A stretch of 46,942 nucleotides of DNA from the NCBI GenBank assembly GCA_002315595.1, contig DCHG01000069.1:1-46942 (forward strand). Reading direction: 5' to 3'. Of this stretch, positions 8,492-17,014 are shown piece by piece (the first letter of the stretch is position 1; every line of letters begins with the position of its first letter). The notes beneath the pieces were generated by a model. The model was not told where the DNA came from, did no database searches, and saw only the letters and a program-made list of their open reading frames with translations. Both the position numbers and the translations under genes were made by a program. This stretch comes from Clostridiales bacterium UBA1758. Its GTDB lineage: Bacteria; Bacillota; Clostridia; Oscillospirales; UBA1758.

Positions 8492-8543
8492 GTGTGTACC
8501 TACGGTGCAATGAAAACGAATTCCGTTTTATGAGGAAACCGAT

Positions 8544-9428
8544 ATGAAGAATAAAGATATAACGGCAGTGCTATTTGCTGTATTGGCTGCGTTGTTTTAT
8601 GCGGTTAACACACCGCTATCTAAAATCCTTCTTGAATATGTGCCTTCGACATTTATGGCGTCATTTCTGTATTTAGGAGCAGGACTGGGGATCGGCTGTA
8701 TGTATGTGTTTCACTGGAAAAGTGAGAAACGTTCCGAACGACTTGAACGGAAAGATCTCCCATACACGGTCGGAATGATCGTGCTTGATGTTGCCGCACC
8801 GATTTTTTTGATGCTTGGTATCAAAATGGGAAATGCGTCAAATGCGTCTCTTCTAGGAAACTTTGAGATTGTTGCCACCGCTATAATAGCCTTGTTGTGT
8901 TTCAAAGAAAAAGTATCGAAGAAACTATGGATTGCAATTGGGTTTATTACGGTTTCCAGTATGATTTTGACCTTCAATGGTTTGGATGGTTTTCGCTTTT
9001 CCTATGGTTCGCTGTTTGTTCTTCTTGCCACTTTGTGCTGGGGGTTGGAGAACAACTGTACACGCAGTATCTCCGAAAAAAGCACATATGAAATCGTAAC
9101 ATTGAAAGGACTGTGTTCCGGCGCGGGTTCATTTGCCATTGCGTGTATTATCGGAGAAAAACTCCCGAATATAAAATACCTTTTTTACGCGATGCTTTTA
9201 GGGTTTGTTGCTTATGGATTAAGCATATTCACATACATCAAAGCACAACACCGGCTCGGTGCGGCTAAAACGAGTGCATATTATGCAGTTGCTCCTTTTA
9301 TTGGGGCTGCTTTGGCATTTGTTCTTTTTGGGGATGGACTCACATGGAGATATTTGATTGCCCTACCGATTATGGTAATCGGAACGATTTTTGTTGTGTA
9401 TGACACTCTATTTCAAAAGCATTCATAG
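8544..9428 (+). CDS. DMT superfamily transporter (EamA type)
   Basis: This 294-residue integral membrane protein has ten hydrophobic segments in two EamA repeats, the pattern of the drug/metabolite transporter superfamily. Typical features are the N-terminal FYAVNTPLSKILL stretch (first EamA repeat) and the second-half GLSIFTYIKAQHRLGAAKTS stretch with A-x-x-x-AY preceding the last helices. The start has GAGGAAA upstream. It stands alone between the metY terminator and convergent genes. The substrate, probably an amino acid or other metabolite, cannot be told. Confidence 0.9.
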   Translation: MKNKDITAVLFAVLAALFYAVNTPLSKILLEYVPSTFMASFLYLGAGLGIGCMYVFHWKSEKRSERLERKDLPYTVGMIVLDVAAPIFLMLGIKMGNASNASLLGNFEIVATAIIALLCFKEKVSKKLWIAIGFITVSSMILTFNGLDGFRFSYGSLFVLLATLCWGLENNCTRSISEKSTYEIVTLKGLCSGAGSFAIACIIGEKLPNIKYLFYAMLLGFVAYGLSIFTYIKAQHRLGAAKTSAYYAVAPFIGAALAFVLFGDGLTWRYLIALPIMVIGTIFVVYDTLFQKHS

Positions 9429-9440
9429 TTTTTTTTCTGT

Positions 9441-9575
9441 GTGAACGATCGGAAATTTGATATCTATTATCAAAAGACGGCATCGTACGCCCTCGGAGGG
9501 TTTGGTAAGATGGCGTATGTGGAAGCAACCGATAAGTTCGTCGGCGGAAAAAAACAGAAGATATATTTCGAATAA
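9441..9575 (+). other. unrecognised coding-like remnant downstream of the DMT transporter
   Basis: In the same frame as the transporter, after its stop codon, about 45 codons read as a sensible C-terminus ending GGKKQKIYFE before TAA, with no start codon or ribosome binding site of its own. I do not recognise the family. It may be the tail of a gene lost from this place, or chance. The rest of 9576-9670 holds only a perfect hairpin, GGAACAGGTATGA / TCATACCTGTTCC (9617-9648). Confidence 0.25.
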
Positions 9576-9670
9576 GCCTTTATTGGCTTTATTCTCATGG
9601 ATGAACAGAAAAAGCGGAACAGGTATGAACGAAATCATACCTGTTCCCAAGATACATATTGTTGTTTTAC

Positions 9671-9699
9671 GAACCCAGCACTTTGCACTGGGGTTTTTG
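9671..9699. terminator. terminator-like hairpin between convergent genes
   Basis: CCCAG / CTGGG with a 9-nt loop, flanked by AA before and GTTTTT after, sits between the DMT gene (plus) and the oxidoreductase ending at 9708 (minus). Confidence 0.55.
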
Positions 9700-9707
9700 T
9701 ATCGGTC

Positions 9708-10742
9708 TTATTTGCCACACGCGGCGGAAAGAACCTTATATACAAGTTTTTCGTAATCGTAAGTATATGGATTTTTCTTTTCGCCGTTGACATAGGTAGC
9801 AAAATCGTGGAGCATCGGATAATAACGCTCATGAGGGCCGAATTTCGTCGTGACACCTTTGGCGTTCCAACCACCATCTTCGAGATTTTTTGCGTCCACA
9901 AGGCGCATATCGCAGGTCAACTCGCCACCGGGACCAAAGGTGTTTTCTTCGAGTGGCTTGATTTCGATCTGCCCCTTTGTGCCGATGATGACAAGTTGAC
10001 GGCGGTAAAAACCGCCCGGCTCGTTGGCACTGGTCTTTGCAAATGACCAGCCGTGTTCATAACGAAGAAGCGCAAAGCCGTAATCTTCACTCGTCACGCC
10101 GTCAATATTGGTCGAGGTGTTCTTGGCAATGACTTCGATCGGCTCGCCCTGAAAACCGACGATGAGGTCGATGAGGTGGCATCCGAGAAAGAACATCATA
10201 CCGCCCTTGTAATTGCCGAGCCATTTGCGTTTGACGACCGGGTGACCGCAGTCCATATGCGCCTCAATGTTCAAAATTTCGCCGATTGCGCCCTCTTTGA
10301 TGAGTTGCTTTGCCTTGACGACGGCGGGATTTTGGCGGTACATATATCCGAGTGAAAAGACGAGTCCTTTCTTTTCGGCAAGATCGACCATGGCATTGAA
10401 TTCTTCCGTGTTTTCGCCGCCCGGTTTGTCCATATGAACGGGAAATCCCGCATTGAGCGCCATCACGGTGTAATAGGTCAGGTCGCGTTCGCGTGCTTCG
10501 ATGATGACGCCGTCAAGACCGGGCAGTTTTAAGCCTTCTTCGGGTGTCATAAAGGGAATGTCGGAATAGGTATTTTTGACATCGGCGAGTTTGCCGTCGA
10601 AATCCTCGTATTCCAGGGGCGAGCCTCCTTCGGGGCAGATGGCGAGAAGTTCGAATTCATCGGAGTGCATTTTCATTGCGTCAAGGGTGGCGGTGGCGTG
10701 ATCGTGCATAATGCCGATTTGAATGACTTTCAATCGTTTCAT
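9708..10742 (-). CDS. Gfo/Idh/MocA family oxidoreductase
   Basis: This 344-residue protein has an N-terminal NAD(P)-binding domain (VIQIGIMHDHA at about residues 6-16, an unusual variant of the GxGxxG loop), the DKPGG segment in place of the EKP motif (lysine kept) near residue 115, and a C-terminal substrate domain with FLGCHLIDL. The start at 10742 is chosen because GGAAGAAGGAAA precedes it and the ATG overlaps the stop of the upstream gene by 4 bp (ATGA). It is the last gene of a four-gene dehydrogenase operon. The poorly conserved nucleotide loop (IGIMHDH instead of GxGxxG) makes it a divergent member, and cofactor use should not be assumed. Confidence 0.88.
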   Translation of the reverse strand: MKRLKVIQIGIMHDHATATLDAMKMHSDEFELLAICPEGGSPLEYEDFDGKLADVKNTYSDIPFMTPEEGLKLPGLDGVIIEARERDLTYYTVMALNAGFPVHMDKPGGENTEEFNAMVDLAEKKGLVFSLGYMYRQNPAVVKAKQLIKEGAIGEILNIEAHMDCGHPVVKRKWLGNYKGGMMFFLGCHLIDLIVGFQGEPIEVIAKNTSTNIDGVTSEDYGFALLRYEHGWSFAKTSANEPGGFYRRQLVIIGTKGQIEIKPLEENTFGPGGELTCDMRLVDAKNLEDGGWNAKGVTTKFGPHERYYPMLHDFATYVNGEKKNPYTYDYEKLVYKVLSAACGK

Positions 10743-11734
10743 TTTCCTTCTTCCTTTACAACTAAAATCAATTTTCCTGCGGTCTTGCCGGATTGCATCA
10801 GATCCTGTGCCTGTTCGGCTTCCGACATTGGGAAAACGCGGTAGATCGTCGGTCGGACTTCGCCGCTTTCGACTTTCGGCCAAAGAATATCGGTCATATC
10901 GGTCAAAAGTTTTTTCTTTTGCTCGGGGGTGCGACTACGAAGATTTGTGCCGATCAAACGGGTACGGCGGGCATACATACTGCGCATATTGACATTGGTA
11001 AAATCATCGGCGAGAGTGGCGATCATGATCCAGCGACCGTCGAAATTCATATACGGCATACATTCGCCGACATCGCTTCCGCCGAGACAGTCGACCGTGA
11101 TATCCACGCCGTGACCGGCATCCAATTCCGCCTTCATCACATCGGAAAGTTTTTCGCGGGAAGTGTTGACGACGATATCGGCAGGGAGATGAGCGATCTT
11201 TTCGGCGAGTTCATCGTTGAGGACGGTCGTGATGACGCGTGCGCCGAAGGCTTTTGCCATCGGAATCATCACGCTTGCAAGACCGCTTGCGCCTGCGGTG
11301 ACCAAAATGGTATCCCCTGAACGAAGGTTGCCTTCGAGGAATAAAAAGAGATACGCGGCACCGTAAACTTCGGGCAGACCGGCGGCATCAACGGTGGAAA
11401 GTCCCTTTGGAATCGGCATCAGCAGTTCTTCGGGAACGGCAACGTATTCCGCATATCCGCCGCTTCCGAGCAGTGCGCAGACACGGTCGCCAACCTTCCA
11501 TTTGCCTTCGGAAGCGACGTTTTTGCCGACCTTTGCAATGACGCCTGCGGCTTCCAAACCGAAATAATTCGGCCAACCGGGAGGGGGCGGATAGGTGCCC
11601 GCCTTTTGCAACAGATCGGCACGGTTGACGCCTGCGGCATAGACTTCAAGCAGAACTTCATTTTCCTTGATGATGGGATTGGCGACCTCGCTCCAAACGA
11701 GATGTCCGTCCGCACCTAAAAGCATTGCGTGCAT
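10739..11734 (-). CDS. NAD(P)H:quinone oxidoreductase-like MDR protein (PIG3/zeta-crystallin type)
   Basis: This 331-residue medium-chain dehydrogenase/reductase lacks zinc ligands and fits the quinone oxidoreductase/PIG3 subfamily: NRADLLQKAGTYPPPPG near residues 37-53 is characteristic, followed by GLEAAGVI. The cofactor loop is VTAGASGLAS (about 144-153), the AxxGxxG-type NADPH site of this group. The start at 11734 has GAGGTA upstream. It is third of four co-directional genes, with an 18-bp gap before it and a 4-bp overlap after it. It probably reduces an enone or a quinone-like intermediate made by its neighbours; this is inference. Confidence 0.88.
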   Translation of the reverse strand: MHAMLLGADGHLVWSEVANPIIKENEVLLEVYAAGVNRADLLQKAGTYPPPPGWPNYFGLEAAGVIAKVGKNVASEGKWKVGDRVCALLGSGGYAEYVAVPEELLMPIPKGLSTVDAAGLPEVYGAAYLFLFLEGNLRSGDTILVTAGASGLASVMIPMAKAFGARVITTVLNDELAEKIAHLPADIVVNTSREKLSDVMKAELDAGHGVDITVDCLGGSDVGECMPYMNFDGRWIMIATLADDFTNVNMRSMYARRTRLIGTNLRSRTPEQKKKLLTDMTDILWPKVESGEVRPTIYRVFPMSEAEQAQDLMQSGKTAGKLILVVKEEGK

Positions 11735-11751
11735 AATATACCTCTTTTCCT

Positions 11752-12777
11752 TTATTGAATTTTTGACCAGTCGAACTGTACGACGATCGGGAAGTTTTTA
11801 TCATTGATCAAACGTGTGTAAACCTCACCGCAATCGGAGGGAGAGTGGATCTCACCGATCATCTGCTTTAAGTCAACGCGTCCCATCGCCATCAAACGAA
11901 GCATTGCGGCAATGTCATCCTGATGGGTGAAAAAGCCCGGACGCGATTCAAATTCGGGGCGGGCAAGCGTATGCGCACCGATCATCGTGATGCCCGGTCC
12001 GTGTACTTTGCGATAATAGTCGATGGTGAAATTTTGATCCCTTGTGCAACCGAGAAGGGCGACACGACCGAATTTTGCCATGCAATCGAGTGCCTGATCC
12101 AAACCTTTGCCGACGCCGGTGACTTCAACTGCGACATTGACGCCGCCGTTCGTGATCTTTTTTACCGTTTCGGCAAAGTCAGGCTCGGTCGGATCGAGTG
12201 CGTAATCAGCACCGAATTTCAGGGCGAATGCGCGGCGTTCGGCGACGGGATCCACGGCGATGACGGGGACGGCACCGGCGGCGTGTGCGATCTGCACGGC
12301 AAACTGACCGAGCGTGCCGAGCCCCATAATCAGGGCGGATTCCCCGATTTCAAGGCGGGTTTTGCGGATGGCCGCCATCGGGAAAGTCGTGATATAAGAC
12401 ATTGCCGCGGAATTCAGGTCATTTCGGTCGTCAAGTTTTACAACGCGTGATTCATGCAAAATATTGTATGCGGCATGAAAAGACCCAAACATTGCAACGC
12501 GGTCACCGGGCTTGATCGAGGTAACGGCAGTCCCGACTTCTTCGACGATGCCAGAACTTGAATAGCCGAGAAAACGGGGGAAATAATTGTCCTCGGAAAC
12601 GGGATCGCCCGTGATGGAAACATTCGGATTGGCAGTAATATTGGCACGTTCCGTTCCGCAACTGACGGTGGAAAACGCGGTTTTGACCTTCACGGAGTAT
12701 TCATTCATCGCAGGGAGTTCGTGATCGATCAGTTCCGCCGTGTTCTTTTTGGTAAAAACGATCTGTTTGGTTGTCAT
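11752..12777 (-). CDS. zinc-type alcohol dehydrogenase-like MDR protein
   Basis: This 341-residue MDR protein has the GroES-like N-terminal domain with VSCGTERAN near residues 38-46 and the Rossmann loop IMGLGTLGQFA near 149-159. The early C-G-T-E-R arrangement resembles the sugar-alcohol/bacteriochlorophyllide dehydrogenase-like branch rather than classical alcohol dehydrogenases; the four-cysteine structural zinc loop is absent. The start at 12777 has GGAGGG just upstream. It is second of four genes in the operon, 9 bp after the SDR gene. The substrate is unknown, likely a polyol or sugar. Confidence 0.86.
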   Translation of the reverse strand: MTTKQIVFTKKNTAELIDHELPAMNEYSVKVKTAFSTVSCGTERANITANPNVSITGDPVSEDNYFPRFLGYSSSGIVEEVGTAVTSIKPGDRVAMFGSFHAAYNILHESRVVKLDDRNDLNSAAMSYITTFPMAAIRKTRLEIGESALIMGLGTLGQFAVQIAHAAGAVPVIAVDPVAERRAFALKFGADYALDPTEPDFAETVKKITNGGVNVAVEVTGVGKGLDQALDCMAKFGRVALLGCTRDQNFTIDYYRKVHGPGITMIGAHTLARPEFESRPGFFTHQDDIAAMLRLMAMGRVDLKQMIGEIHSPSDCGEVYTRLINDKNFPIVVQFDWSKIQ

Positions 12778-12786
12778 GTGCCCTCC

Positions 12787-13743
12787 TTATTTGATCGCAT
12801 TCAAACTGCGAAGTTCGCGTAAAATTCCGTCCTTTACGGTAATGAAGTCCGAGGGTTTTAGCCCCGTTTCTTTCATGATTTTCGAGCAGTCAATATCGCG
12901 GTTGAACAGACGGTCGTATTTGAAAATATAATCCGAACCCTGTTGTTCGGTGACCTGTTTTGCGTAGGTTTCGGAATCAATCCACTTGAATTCCACGCCA
13001 AGGGCTTCGGTGTAGATGTCGGCGATCTCGCCCCAAGTGAGGTTTTGCCCGGTGGAAACGGTATAGGCTTCGCCTAAGGCGTTGGGGTGGAACAGAAGAT
13101 TTGCGATCAACTTGCCCGAATTTCCCGACCAGTCAAGACCGGCACAGAGATTTCGGGATGCCTTCGGCACATAGAGTTTTTTGCCCTCTTTCGCGGCGTC
13201 AAGCACCATGTGACCGGTGTTGCAGACGATATCAAAACGGATGTTTGAAAAAGAAATGACCGGGCGTACCACTGTCCAGTTCGGTTTGACGCCGGATTTC
13301 ACCAAATCATTCAAATAATGTTCGCATTTCGTTTTCCCGAGCGCGTAGGTTTCTGTGGCGAAAAAGCCGTCATCTTGAACGGTGTCAAATAAAAACGGTG
13401 CCGTTTCGGTCAGCGGATGTTGCTTGTCCGCATACACGCGATAGGACGAAAGAAAGATCAGATGATCGGTGTTCGCACTTAAAAGTTCGTGATACGGACG
13501 ATAGGCTTCCGCATTCGGGTAGTGCAGGAAGTTCACGATACCGTCATAGTATTTTTCGCCAAAACGCTTTTTCAGGTTTTCAATGGTTGCGTATTCTTTG
13601 AAAAACTTCAAGCGTTCATTGTCGGAAATCTTATCTTCCAAACAGATGACATCGACCAAGTGACCGTGTTTGATGAGTTCCTGCCCGACATAGGTGCCGA
13701 GGGTGCCGCCGCCTGCGATTAGCAGGATGCTTTTTGAATTCAT
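12787..13743 (-). CDS. NAD-dependent epimerase/dehydratase family protein (extended SDR)
   Basis: This 318-residue extended short-chain dehydrogenase has the N-terminal cofactor loop GGGTLGTYVG (about 12-21), the catalytic serine region FLSSYRVY, and the active-site YxxxK as YALGK near residue 134. The C-terminal half is the substrate domain. Such enzymes act on nucleotide-sugars or on related sugar substrates (epimerase, dehydratase or reductase). The start has GGAGGTG upstream. It is the first gene of the operon 13743-9708 and is transcribed away from the AraC regulator at 13857. Confidence 0.88.
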   Translation of the reverse strand: MNSKSILLIAGGGTLGTYVGQELIKHGHLVDVICLEDKISDNERLKFFKEYATIENLKKRFGEKYYDGIVNFLHYPNAEAYRPYHELLSANTDHLIFLSSYRVYADKQHPLTETAPFLFDTVQDDGFFATETYALGKTKCEHYLNDLVKSGVKPNWTVVRPVISFSNIRFDIVCNTGHMVLDAAKEGKKLYVPKASRNLCAGLDWSGNSGKLIANLLFHPNALGEAYTVSTGQNLTWGEIADIYTEALGVEFKWIDSETYAKQVTEQQGSDYIFKYDRLFNRDIDCSKIMKETGLKPSDFITVKDGILRELRSLNAIK

Positions 13744-13773
13744 ATTCCACCTCCGAATATATTTTCAATTCAT

Positions 13774-13803
13774 ATTGTAATCAATCACATTTTGCGATAC
13801 AAT
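13774..13803. promoter_or_regulatory. face-to-face overlapping promoters (araC-like gene and dehydrogenase operon)
   Basis: On the plus strand TTGTAA (13775-13780) and TACAAT (13798-13803) are separated by 17 bp and serve the regulator. On the minus strand TTGTAT (complement of 13797-13802) and TACAAT (complement of 13774-13779) are also separated by 17 bp and serve the operon. The -35 box of each lies on the -10 box of the other, so both cannot be occupied at once. Confidence 0.6.
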
Positions 13804-13856
13804 AGAAATTATTGTAAAAGAAGGTAATATTCTCTAATATTTATCGGGGTGATGGG

Positions 13857-14624
13857 GTGAATAACGCACAATTTTTGAATGAGTTCGGCTTTCATCTGTT
13901 TCGGTATTCAAGTTTTCGCCACAACGACTCTTCCAAGAGTCCGGGGGTGGATCATTATTACATCGGGTGGATGCTTCACGGAACTGCGAAATTCGTATCC
14001 GCAGATCGTAGTTTTACGATCAAGGAGGGCGAAATGGTCTTTATTCCGAAGCATTACCGTTATCATTCCTATTGGTATCCCGATGATGAAAAGCGGCTCG
14101 ACTGGTATTCGATCTCTTTTGATACGATTCCGCTGACGGAGCAACAACGATATTCGTTGCAGACAATTCCGTTTGACGATGAGGAACTAGCACTGTTTCG
14201 ACAGATCACCGATGATTATACGGTGAATTGCAAAAACATCGGACTACTATATCTGTTTTTGGGAAGGGTGTTTCAAAAAATGGAACATCCGCCGTATCGT
14301 GCCAGTAACATCGTCGAAGCGGCAAAGGAACTAATCGGCGAAAACCCGTCCGACTCCATTCCACAGATCGCCGAAAAATGCGGCGTCAGTGAGTCGGCAC
14401 TGTATCTTCAATTTCAAAAATCGGGCGAAGACACGCCGAACAACATCCGTCAGCGGACGATCTGTGAGAGGGCGGTGGAATTGTTGCAATCCACGGGACT
14501 ACCGATCGAAATGATCAGCGACGAACTTGGGTTCAGTTCAAGTTCGTATTTTCGCAAGGTGCTCAAAAAGCATTTCGGGAAAACACCGCGCGAGATCCGA
14601 AACGGCGGAAGATTTATGCCTTGA
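13857..14624 (+). CDS. AraC family transcriptional regulator
   Basis: This 255-residue protein has an N-terminal cupin-like sensor domain (about 1-130, with GTAKFVSADRSFTIKEGEM) and two C-terminal helix-turn-helix motifs (about 160-250), ending in the signature ELGFSSSSYFRKVLKKHFG followed by KTPREIR. The start is a GTG at 13857 with GGGGTGAT upstream; the ATG at 13852 is followed by a stop after one codon (ATG GGG TGA). It faces the dehydrogenase operon and most likely controls it in response to a sugar. Confidence 0.92.
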   Translation: MNNAQFLNEFGFHLFRYSSFRHNDSSKSPGVDHYYIGWMLHGTAKFVSADRSFTIKEGEMVFIPKHYRYHSYWYPDDEKRLDWYSISFDTIPLTEQQRYSLQTIPFDDEELALFRQITDDYTVNCKNIGLLYLFLGRVFQKMEHPPYRASNIVEAAKELIGENPSDSIPQIAEKCGVSESALYLQFQKSGEDTPNNIRQRTICERAVELLQSTGLPIEMISDELGFSSSSYFRKVLKKHFGKTPREIRNGGRFMP

Positions 14625-14688
14625 TATCGAGATGGCTTTTTTTGTGTGATCGTTGTATAATAATCATATAGCGAAAGGCGGTGAGGAA

Positions 14689-15924
14689 ATGCCAAAGGAA
14701 AAAGAATTTTTCATCCGTGTCCTGCGTGATCATTTGGCAGAAAGACCGACGGAAGTGAGCGAAGAAGAACTTACACTTGATTGGGATGTCCTCATGCGCC
14801 TTGTCAGGACACAGGCGGTCGAAGGCATTTTTTACACACAACTCCGTGATCGGTTGCCTGAAATCGTGAAAATCAATCCGAAAGCCGCGGTTCTTTCGAA
14901 ATGGTACGCCGTGATCCTACGATTTGCGGTGGAACGGGAAAGTTTTTTGGCGAGTTTTGACGCCACTATGACGGAAAAAAAGATCCCGTATCTTCTGTTC
15001 AAGGGAATTGAGATCGCCGAATGTTATCCGAGTCCACAACTTCGCACAATGGGGGATTTAGACATTTTGGTCCGTCCGGAGGACAAAGAAGCCGTCGATC
15101 ACATATTGTCCGATTTTGGGTGGAAAGCGTCCCTCGGCGGTATGAATGAATGGTTTTACAGTCGGACAAGCGGAAACGGCGCAGATGTCAGGATGGATAT
15201 CGAACTTCATCACCGTTTGATGTACGACGAGCCTTGTTGCACCGAAAACCAACATCTGTATTTGGATGCGGTATGGGATCATTCCGCCGTCCGTCAGTCG
15301 ATGCGGTACCAAATCGACGACAATTTTCATTTGACCTATTTGATGCTCCACCTACGCAAGCATTTTATGAATTCGGGAGTGGGAATTCGACAATTCGTTG
15401 ATGTTGCGGTATTTGCCCGAAGCAAAAAGATTGATTGGGATCGCTTCTCGGCGGATGTAAAAATGCTAGAAATCGACAGATTTTCGTCGATCTGCTTCGC
15501 ATTGATCGAAAAATGGTTTGGAATTTCACTGCCGACGGATCACACGACTCTTTCACAGACGATGATTGACGAGGCAACCGAAAAGATCCTCGATAACGGG
15601 TTATTTGGCTTTGACGACGAAAAAAATGCGGAAAATCGGAGCATTGAGGAAGTCTTTAACCGAAAAGATGGTACGCGAAAGAAAAAGTCGCAATTGATCA
15701 TCCACGAACTTTTTCCGCCGCTTCGTGAAATGCAGATGCGCAGACGCTATCTGTTTTTGAAAAAACACCCCGTCCTTTTGCCCGTGGCATGGGGGTATCG
15801 TTTTGTTCGCGCCGTGCTTCATGCTGAAATGAAATTGCCCGCAAAGCGCATTGAACGGATTGCAGGCGTCAATGCGAAAATGATTGAAAATCGTCGAAAT
15901 GAACTTTCCAAATGGGGTTTATAA
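14689..15924 (+). CDS. nucleotidyltransferase family protein (PF14907-like)
   Basis: This 411-residue protein resembles the 'uncharacterised nucleotidyltransferase' family (NTP_transf_5). The core is at about residues 95-170: FKGIEIAECYPSPQLRTMG leads into DLDILV, the DxD pair that binds the metal in this fold. LHHRLMYD follows. The rest is helical. Members often occur in capsule, secondary polymer or RiPP-like loci with PqqD-like proteins; the PqqD-like gene here is 24 kb away, so no link is claimed. The start at 14689 has GGTGAGGA upstream; an upstream ATG at 14653 has none. It stands alone, with a terminator shared with the convergent gene. Confidence 0.8.
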   Translation: MPKEKEFFIRVLRDHLAERPTEVSEEELTLDWDVLMRLVRTQAVEGIFYTQLRDRLPEIVKINPKAAVLSKWYAVILRFAVERESFLASFDATMTEKKIPYLLFKGIEIAECYPSPQLRTMGDLDILVRPEDKEAVDHILSDFGWKASLGGMNEWFYSRTSGNGADVRMDIELHHRLMYDEPCCTENQHLYLDAVWDHSAVRQSMRYQIDDNFHLTYLMLHLRKHFMNSGVGIRQFVDVAVFARSKKIDWDRFSADVKMLEIDRFSSICFALIEKWFGISLPTDHTTLSQTMIDEATEKILDNGLFGFDDEKNAENRSIEEVFNRKDGTRKKKSQLIIHELFPPLREMQMRRRYLFLKKHPVLLPVAWGYRFVRAVLHAEMKLPAKRIERIAGVNAKMIENRRNELSKWGL

Positions 15925-15927
15925 AAC

Positions 15928-15967
15928 AAGCCTTTGACAAAGAGCAACACTTTGCCAAAGGCTTTTG
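15928..15967. terminator. bidirectional terminator
   Basis: The hairpin AAGCCTTTGACAAAG / CTTTGCCAAAGGCTTTT (imperfect, 7-nt loop) lies between convergent stops at 15924 and 15968, with T or A runs on each side. Confidence 0.75.
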
Positions 15968-16867
15968 CTATTTCTCAAACGGCAGAATTCCGCGGCCTCG
16001 GAAGACGGCATTCAGATCCGCCAAAACACGCTTTTTGTCGGCACTCCAAATAGGAGCGATGAGGTCGCGCTTTGCACCGTCACCCGTCAAACGGTGAATG
16101 ACAACCGATTCGGGCAAGATCTCCACGGCGTCAGCGACGAGAGTTAAATATTCCTCTTTGGATAGCACATCAAAGGAGCCGCAACGGTATTCTTCGGCAA
16201 GTTTCGTTCCGCGAAGAACGTGGAGAAGTTGCAATTTAATTCCGTCCGTACGGTTTCCGACGAATTCGACGGTTTTGAGCATATCGTCAAAACTCTCCCC
16301 GGGAAGACCGAAAATCACATGGGTGATGCGGTGAATATTCATCTCGGCGAGGTCGGCGACGGCCTTTTCATATACCGAAAGCGGGTAGCATCGGTTGATA
16401 CGTTCGGCGGTTATGGGATGAATGGTTTGCAGTCCGAGTTCCACCCAAAGCGTCGTCCGTTCACTGAGTCGACGCAACATTGCAAGGGCGTCGGGCGCAA
16501 GGCAATCCGGCCGTGTTGCGATGGAAAGACCGACGATATCCGGCTCGTCGGCGGCTTCGCAATAGATGCGTTCCAAACGGTCAAGATCGCCGTATGTGCC
16601 GGTGAAACTTTGAAAATACGCGATGTATTTCAGCCCGTCACCTTTTGAGCCGAGAATATGCTTTGCCTGCTCGATCTGTTCGGCGACGCACAGGTTATTT
16701 GAAGTAGCAAAGTCCCCCGAACCCCCGGCGGAACAGAATGTGCATCCACCGTACCCAACGGTGCCGTCACGGTTGGGACAAGAGGTTGCGGCGGAAAGTG
16801 CAAGTTTATAAACTTTTGTGCCGAAAATTCTGCGGCAATAGCAATTCGCCGAAAGATATCGTTTCAT
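15968..16867 (-). CDS. TIGR01212 family radical SAM protein (YhcC type)
   Basis: This 299-residue protein has the YhcC radical SAM core: an early CPNRDGTVGYGGCTFC stretch (about 29-44) that supplies the cysteines of the 4Fe-4S cluster, then AYFQSFTGTYGDLDRL, GLSIATRPDCL and the C-terminal LHVLRGT. The function of the family is unknown. The start at 16867 (MKRYLSA) is preferred because GAGG lies 6-9 bp upstream, and an upstream ATG at 16900 overlaps the promoter. It is monocistronic and divergent from the GH35 gene. Confidence 0.9.
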   Translation of the reverse strand: MKRYLSANCYCRRIFGTKVYKLALSAATSCPNRDGTVGYGGCTFCSAGGSGDFATSNNLCVAEQIEQAKHILGSKGDGLKYIAYFQSFTGTYGDLDRLERIYCEAADEPDIVGLSIATRPDCLAPDALAMLRRLSERTTLWVELGLQTIHPITAERINRCYPLSVYEKAVADLAEMNIHRITHVIFGLPGESFDDMLKTVEFVGNRTDGIKLQLLHVLRGTKLAEEYRCGSFDVLSKEEYLTLVADAVEILPESVVIHRLTGDGAKRDLIAPIWSADKKRVLADLNAVFRGRGILPFEK

Positions 16868-16895
16868 TGGCAACCTCAATAAAATTCTTTTCTCT

Positions 16896-16924
16896 ATCAT
16901 AGCGGAAAATCACGACAATTACAA
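16896..16924 (-). promoter_or_regulatory. promoter of the radical SAM gene
   Basis: On the minus strand TTGTAA and TATGAT are separated by 17 bp, about 30 bp before the start at 16867. Confidence 0.6.
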
Positions 16925-16953
16925 GCGAATCCGAAAAATCGGGCAAACGAGTA

Positions 16954-16982
16954 TTGACTTTTGTGACGATTTTCGGTATATT
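16954..16982 (+). promoter_or_regulatory. promoter of the GH35 gene
   Basis: TTGACT and TATATT are separated by 17 bp, 32 bp before the ATG at 17015. The ribosome binding site of the gene is weak. Confidence 0.65.
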
Positions 16983-17014
16983 TATATCAATTAAAATGAA
17001 AGCGGGCAGAAGCA

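Noticed and set aside
14689..15924. Functional link of the PF14907-like gene with the PqqD-like gene
   Set aside because: These families often occur together, but here they are 24 kb apart in separate units.
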